64,000 nt of DNA from Gemmatimonadaceae bacterium (lineage in GTDB: Bacteria; Gemmatimonadota; Gemmatimonadetes; Gemmatimonadales; Gemmatimonadaceae): the NCBI GenBank assembly GCA_013813715.1, contig JACCRF010000030.1, positions 1 through 64,000 of the forward strand. The letters are read 5' to 3'. Below are positions 61,470 through 64,000 of the stretch, one piece after another. Each line of letters opens with the position of its first letter. The first letter of the stretch is position 1. Both the position numbers and the translations under genes were made by a program. The notes below the pieces were generated by a model. The model was not told where the DNA came from, searched no databases, and saw nothing but the letters and a program-made list of their open reading frames with translations.

Positions 61470-63314
61470 ATGAGCCCTGCATTCAAGCGTACTGCCCTGA
61501 CTCTGCTGCTGCTGAGCGCGCCCGTGTATCGAGCCGCTCCGCAAACGGCAACGGCGATGGGCCGAGCGTCGGCATCAGGTCGACTTGATCACCGCGAGTT
61601 AGCAGCCGATCAGCAAGTCATCCACGTTCTCAACCGCTTGACGTTCGGCGCGAGGCCGGGTGACGCCCAGAAGGTCAGAGTACTCGGTGTCGACCGCTGG
61701 GTGGCTGAGCAGCTCAATCCCGAACGCATTGACGATGCATCGCTCCAGCGTTTTCTGGCAGGATATTCCGTATTCAACCAGAATCAGGAGGACCTGCTTC
61801 AGCAATACGCCGAGGCACAGCAAGACCGGCGATCCATGAAGCGAGCTGACGCCGCCGATCAGGTGACGCCGGACGACAGCGTCGCGATGCGGCAGCTCGG
61901 CATGCGTCGCACCGCCGCAGTCAGCCAGCTTCAGTCGGCACGGCTCGCGCGTGCGGTCGTGAGCAACCGCCAGCTCGAAGAGGTGATGATCGATTTCTGG
62001 CTGAATCACTTCAACGTTTTCATCGGTAAGGGGCCGCCTCAGGCGTATTACATCGTCGACTACGAGCGCAGCGCGATTCGCCCCCATTCCCTCGGAAACT
62101 TTCGAGATCTTCTCGGCGCGGTCGCGAAGAGCCCGGCGATGCTTTTCTACCTCGACAACGCGCGCAGCATGGCCGACAGCACGCGGCCTCGACTCGAGAA
62201 CCCCGATCGCCGCCGGGGACGCCGGGCAGCTAAACCGCGCGGTGGCCTCAACGAGAACTACGGGCGTGAGTTGCTCGAGCTCCACACGCTGGGTGTGGAT
62301 GGCGGGTATACGCAGCAGGACGTGATCGGCGTCGCCCGCGCCCTCACCGGCTGGACAATCAACCCGCCGGCGACGGGTGGCGGCTTCGTTTTCCGCCCCG
62401 TGATGCACGACGCCGGTGAGAAAATCGTCCTCGGCCGCCGGCTGGCCGCGGGACGCGGGATCCAGGATGGCGAGGATGTGCTCGACATCGTCGCGCGGCA
62501 TCCCGCGACGGCCCGCCACATCGCAACGAAGCTCGCCCGCCGATTCGTGTCGGACAATCCGCCGCCTGCACTCGTGGATTACGCGGCAAGCGTGTTCACG
62601 CGGACGGACGGCAATATCCGCGAAGTCGTGCGCGCGATCGTCACGTCGAACGAGTTCTTCTCGCGGCAGGCGTTCCGGAGCAAAGTGAAGTCTCCATTCG
62701 AGGTCGTTGTGAGCGCGCTCCGCGCGCTGAACGCCCAGCCGGACGCAACCCGCCGGTCGGCGCAGGCAGTCGCGTACCTCGGCCAGCCGATCTACGGCCA
62801 CCAGGCGCCAAACGGGTATCCCGAGACCGGCGAGTCCTGGATGAATGCCGGCGGGATCCTGAATCGCATCAACTTCGGAATGGCTGTCGCGGCGAATCGC
62901 ATTCCGGGGGCACGAATCGACGCGATCCCGGGCCTTGACTCGCTCGCCAATGCAGGCCGCGCCCGACAGGTCGATGCCGTTGTCGCGATGCTGCTGAACG
63001 GATCGGCTTCGGCGGATACGCGGGCGATCCTGATGTCAGGAGAGAATCCGCTCGCGCGCAGGGATGAGGGTGTTGAAATCCCCACTGAAGCGAGCGGTAA
63101 CGCTTCTACACGAGATGGAAGCATGATGCAGGATGGGGGTCGTCGCCCCAGAAATGGTGCGCGCCGGCAAAGGGCCAATCTGTTGGGCAAGAAAACCGCG
63201 CCATCCGCTAAATCCGCAAAATCGTTGCTTCCCCTCGATCGGCTCCCCCAGCTCGGCGGCATCGCGCAGGTCGTCGGCCTCGCGCTCGGATCACCCGAGT
63301 TTCAGCGGCGCTGA
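61470..63314 (+). CDS. DUF1800 family secreted protein
   Basis: A 614-residue exported protein with a signal peptide (MSPAFKRTALTLLLLSAPVYRA). The DUF1800 domain is clear: HVLNRLTFGARPGDAQKV, FWLNHFNVFIGK, NENYGRELLELHTLGVDGGY and QDVIGVARALTGWTI, then FSRQAFRSKVKSPFEVVVSA and a C-terminal half with YGHQAPNGYPETGESW. The molecular role is unknown. These proteins occur next to DUF1501 proteins in many bacteria, as here, and the pair probably acts in the envelope. ATG 61443 is an alternative start. Confidence 0.9.
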   Translation: MSPAFKRTALTLLLLSAPVYRAAPQTATAMGRASASGRLDHRELAADQQVIHVLNRLTFGARPGDAQKVRVLGVDRWVAEQLNPERIDDASLQRFLAGYSVFNQNQEDLLQQYAEAQQDRRSMKRADAADQVTPDDSVAMRQLGMRRTAAVSQLQSARLARAVVSNRQLEEVMIDFWLNHFNVFIGKGPPQAYYIVDYERSAIRPHSLGNFRDLLGAVAKSPAMLFYLDNARSMADSTRPRLENPDRRRGRRAAKPRGGLNENYGRELLELHTLGVDGGYTQQDVIGVARALTGWTINPPATGGGFVFRPVMHDAGEKIVLGRRLAAGRGIQDGEDVLDIVARHPATARHIATKLARRFVSDNPPPALVDYAASVFTRTDGNIREVVRAIVTSNEFFSRQAFRSKVKSPFEVVVSALRALNAQPDATRRSAQAVAYLGQPIYGHQAPNGYPETGESWMNAGGILNRINFGMAVAANRIPGARIDAIPGLDSLANAGRARQVDAVVAMLLNGSASADTRAILMSGENPLARRDEGVEIPTEASGNASTRDGSMMQDGGRRPRNGARRQRANLLGKKTAPSAKSAKSLLPLDRLPQLGGIAQVVGLALGSPEFQRR

Positions 63315-63331
63315 ACATGAGGAAAGGGCAT

Positions 63332-64000
63332 ATGGAACGAAGAGCATTCGTAAAGTCGGGAGCGATCGCGCTCGTCACTATGGGGCTGAGTCCGAGTTTC
63401 CTGCGCCGAACAGCGTTTGGCGCGGAGCTGCTTTGGGCCCCGAAAGGCAAGACTCTCATCTGTCTCTTTCAGCGCGGTGCGGCTGACGCGCTGAACATGA
63501 TCGTGCCACACGGCGAGAAGGCGTATTACGCGATGCGTCCTACAATCGCGATCCCGAGGCCGTCGGGTCTCGCCCGGACGATTTCGCCGCTGGCGGCGGT
63601 TGACCTCGATGGATTCTTCGGCCTGCATCCTGCGCTCGCGCCGCTCAAACCATTGTACGACCGGGGCCTTCTCGCGCCGGTGCACGCGGTCGGTAGCCCA
63701 AGTGCCACGCGCTCGCATTTCGATGCGCAGGACTATATGGAGACGGGAACGCCCGACGTGAAGGGCACTGCCGACGGGTGGCTGAACCGATATCTCGCGG
63801 TCAAGGGCACATGCGACGAGTGCAAGACGAGTCCGTTTCGCGCCGTCTCGCTCACCCAGCAGACACCGCGCATTCTTGAAGGGCCGAACGAGACAGTCGC
63901 AATGAACAGTCTCAGCGAGTTCACCGTTCGCGCCGCGGGCTCTCAGGCCGACCGGCTCGAAGCGCTGTACCGAACGGGCTCCACCGATCTAGTTCACGGC
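63332..64000 (+). CDS. DUF1501 family protein, Tat-exported, cut by the window edge
   Basis: The 223 codons in the window run off the end. The start ATG 63332 follows AGGAAAGGG, and an earlier ATG at 63317 is possible. The N-terminus ERRAFVKSGAIALVTMGLSP resembles a Tat signal. The sulfatase-like DUF1501 fold follows: LICLFQRGAADALNMIVPHG, GFFGLHPALAPLKPLYDRG, VGSPSATRSHFDAQDYMETG and DGWLNRYL. The family is related to alkaline-phosphatase/sulfatase enzymes but has no proven activity. It follows the DUF1800 gene by 17 bases, the usual pairing. Confidence 0.9.
   Translation, partial: MERRAFVKSGAIALVTMGLSPSFLRRTAFGAELLWAPKGKTLICLFQRGAADALNMIVPHGEKAYYAMRPTIAIPRPSGLARTISPLAAVDLDGFFGLHPALAPLKPLYDRGLLAPVHAVGSPSATRSHFDAQDYMETGTPDVKGTADGWLNRYLAVKGTCDECKTSPFRAVSLTQQTPRILEGPNETVAMNSLSEFTVRAAGSQADRLEALYRTGSTDLVHG

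Overview
The window is high-GC bacterial chromosomal DNA and most likely comes from a member of the Gemmatimonadota or a close relative. This is inferred, not proven. The evidence is two Hanks-type kinases carrying TPR tails, many secreted M24/M28/M61 peptidases, a PolX-PHP protein, DUF1800/DUF1501 proteins and a caa3-type oxidase. I recognise no tRNA, rRNA, CRISPR array, insertion sequence or prophage.

Layout. 0-10 kb: two small co-directional genes, a membrane Ser/Thr kinase with a TPR tail, a frameshifted amidohydrolase, a YbjQ protein, two lipoproteins, and a second, soluble kinase with TolB-like and TPR domains. The 3' end of that second kinase abuts a truncated four-helix-bundle gene. 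9.4-20.8 kb: acyl-CoA dehydrogenase, then peptidases (M24, M61, a wrecked M42, M28, S33), PolX-PHP, endonuclease III and a cyclophilin. 20.9-26.7 kb: an apparent operon of ECF sigma factor, putative anti-sigma factor, Spy/CpxP-like protein, TolC, adaptor and MacB-type permease. It has no ABC ATPase and ends at a strong terminator. 26.8-29.6 kb: CsbD, the K+ transporter Kup with a non-standard start, and an S4 RNA-binding protein.

29.6-35.3 kb is the most interesting part. A DtxR/IdeR-like palindrome overlaps a promoter in front of three tightly linked genes: an outer-membrane beta-barrel protein, a Tat-exported two-domain multicopper oxidase, and a ZIP metal transporter with an extra extracytoplasmic beta domain. 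Next come a PDZ protein on the other strand and a ferritin-like/VIT1 (MbfA-type) iron exporter. I read this as a metal-regulated oxidase plus permease system beside an exporter, and it is the best candidate here for an undescribed system.

35.3-64 kb: leuS, a Tat-exported asparaginase-family hydrolase, aspartate ammonia-lyase, a caa3 oxidase operon (subunits II, I, III, IV and a CtaG-like assembly factor), PBP4, a saccharopine-dehydrogenase-like enzyme, a CoA-binding protein, gyrA with a downstream lipoprotein gene, a decayed CHASE3-GGDEF-EAL gene, a TM-helix channel-like protein, an MDR oxidoreductase with a zinc-ribbon protein, sucB-lpdA, a GNAT, PPK2, a DUF1800 protein and the start of a DUF1501 protein that runs off the end.

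A recurring theme is gene damage or irregularity: a single-base frameshift in the amidohydrolase, deletions and frameshifts in the M42 peptidase, in-frame deletions in the GGDEF-EAL protein, a truncated four-helix-bundle gene, a duplicated kup tail, a PolX without its polymerase carboxylates, and two housekeeping genes without ATG/GTG/TTG starts. Either this lineage tolerates much decay or the assembly has small errors. Raw reads or a close relative would tell which.
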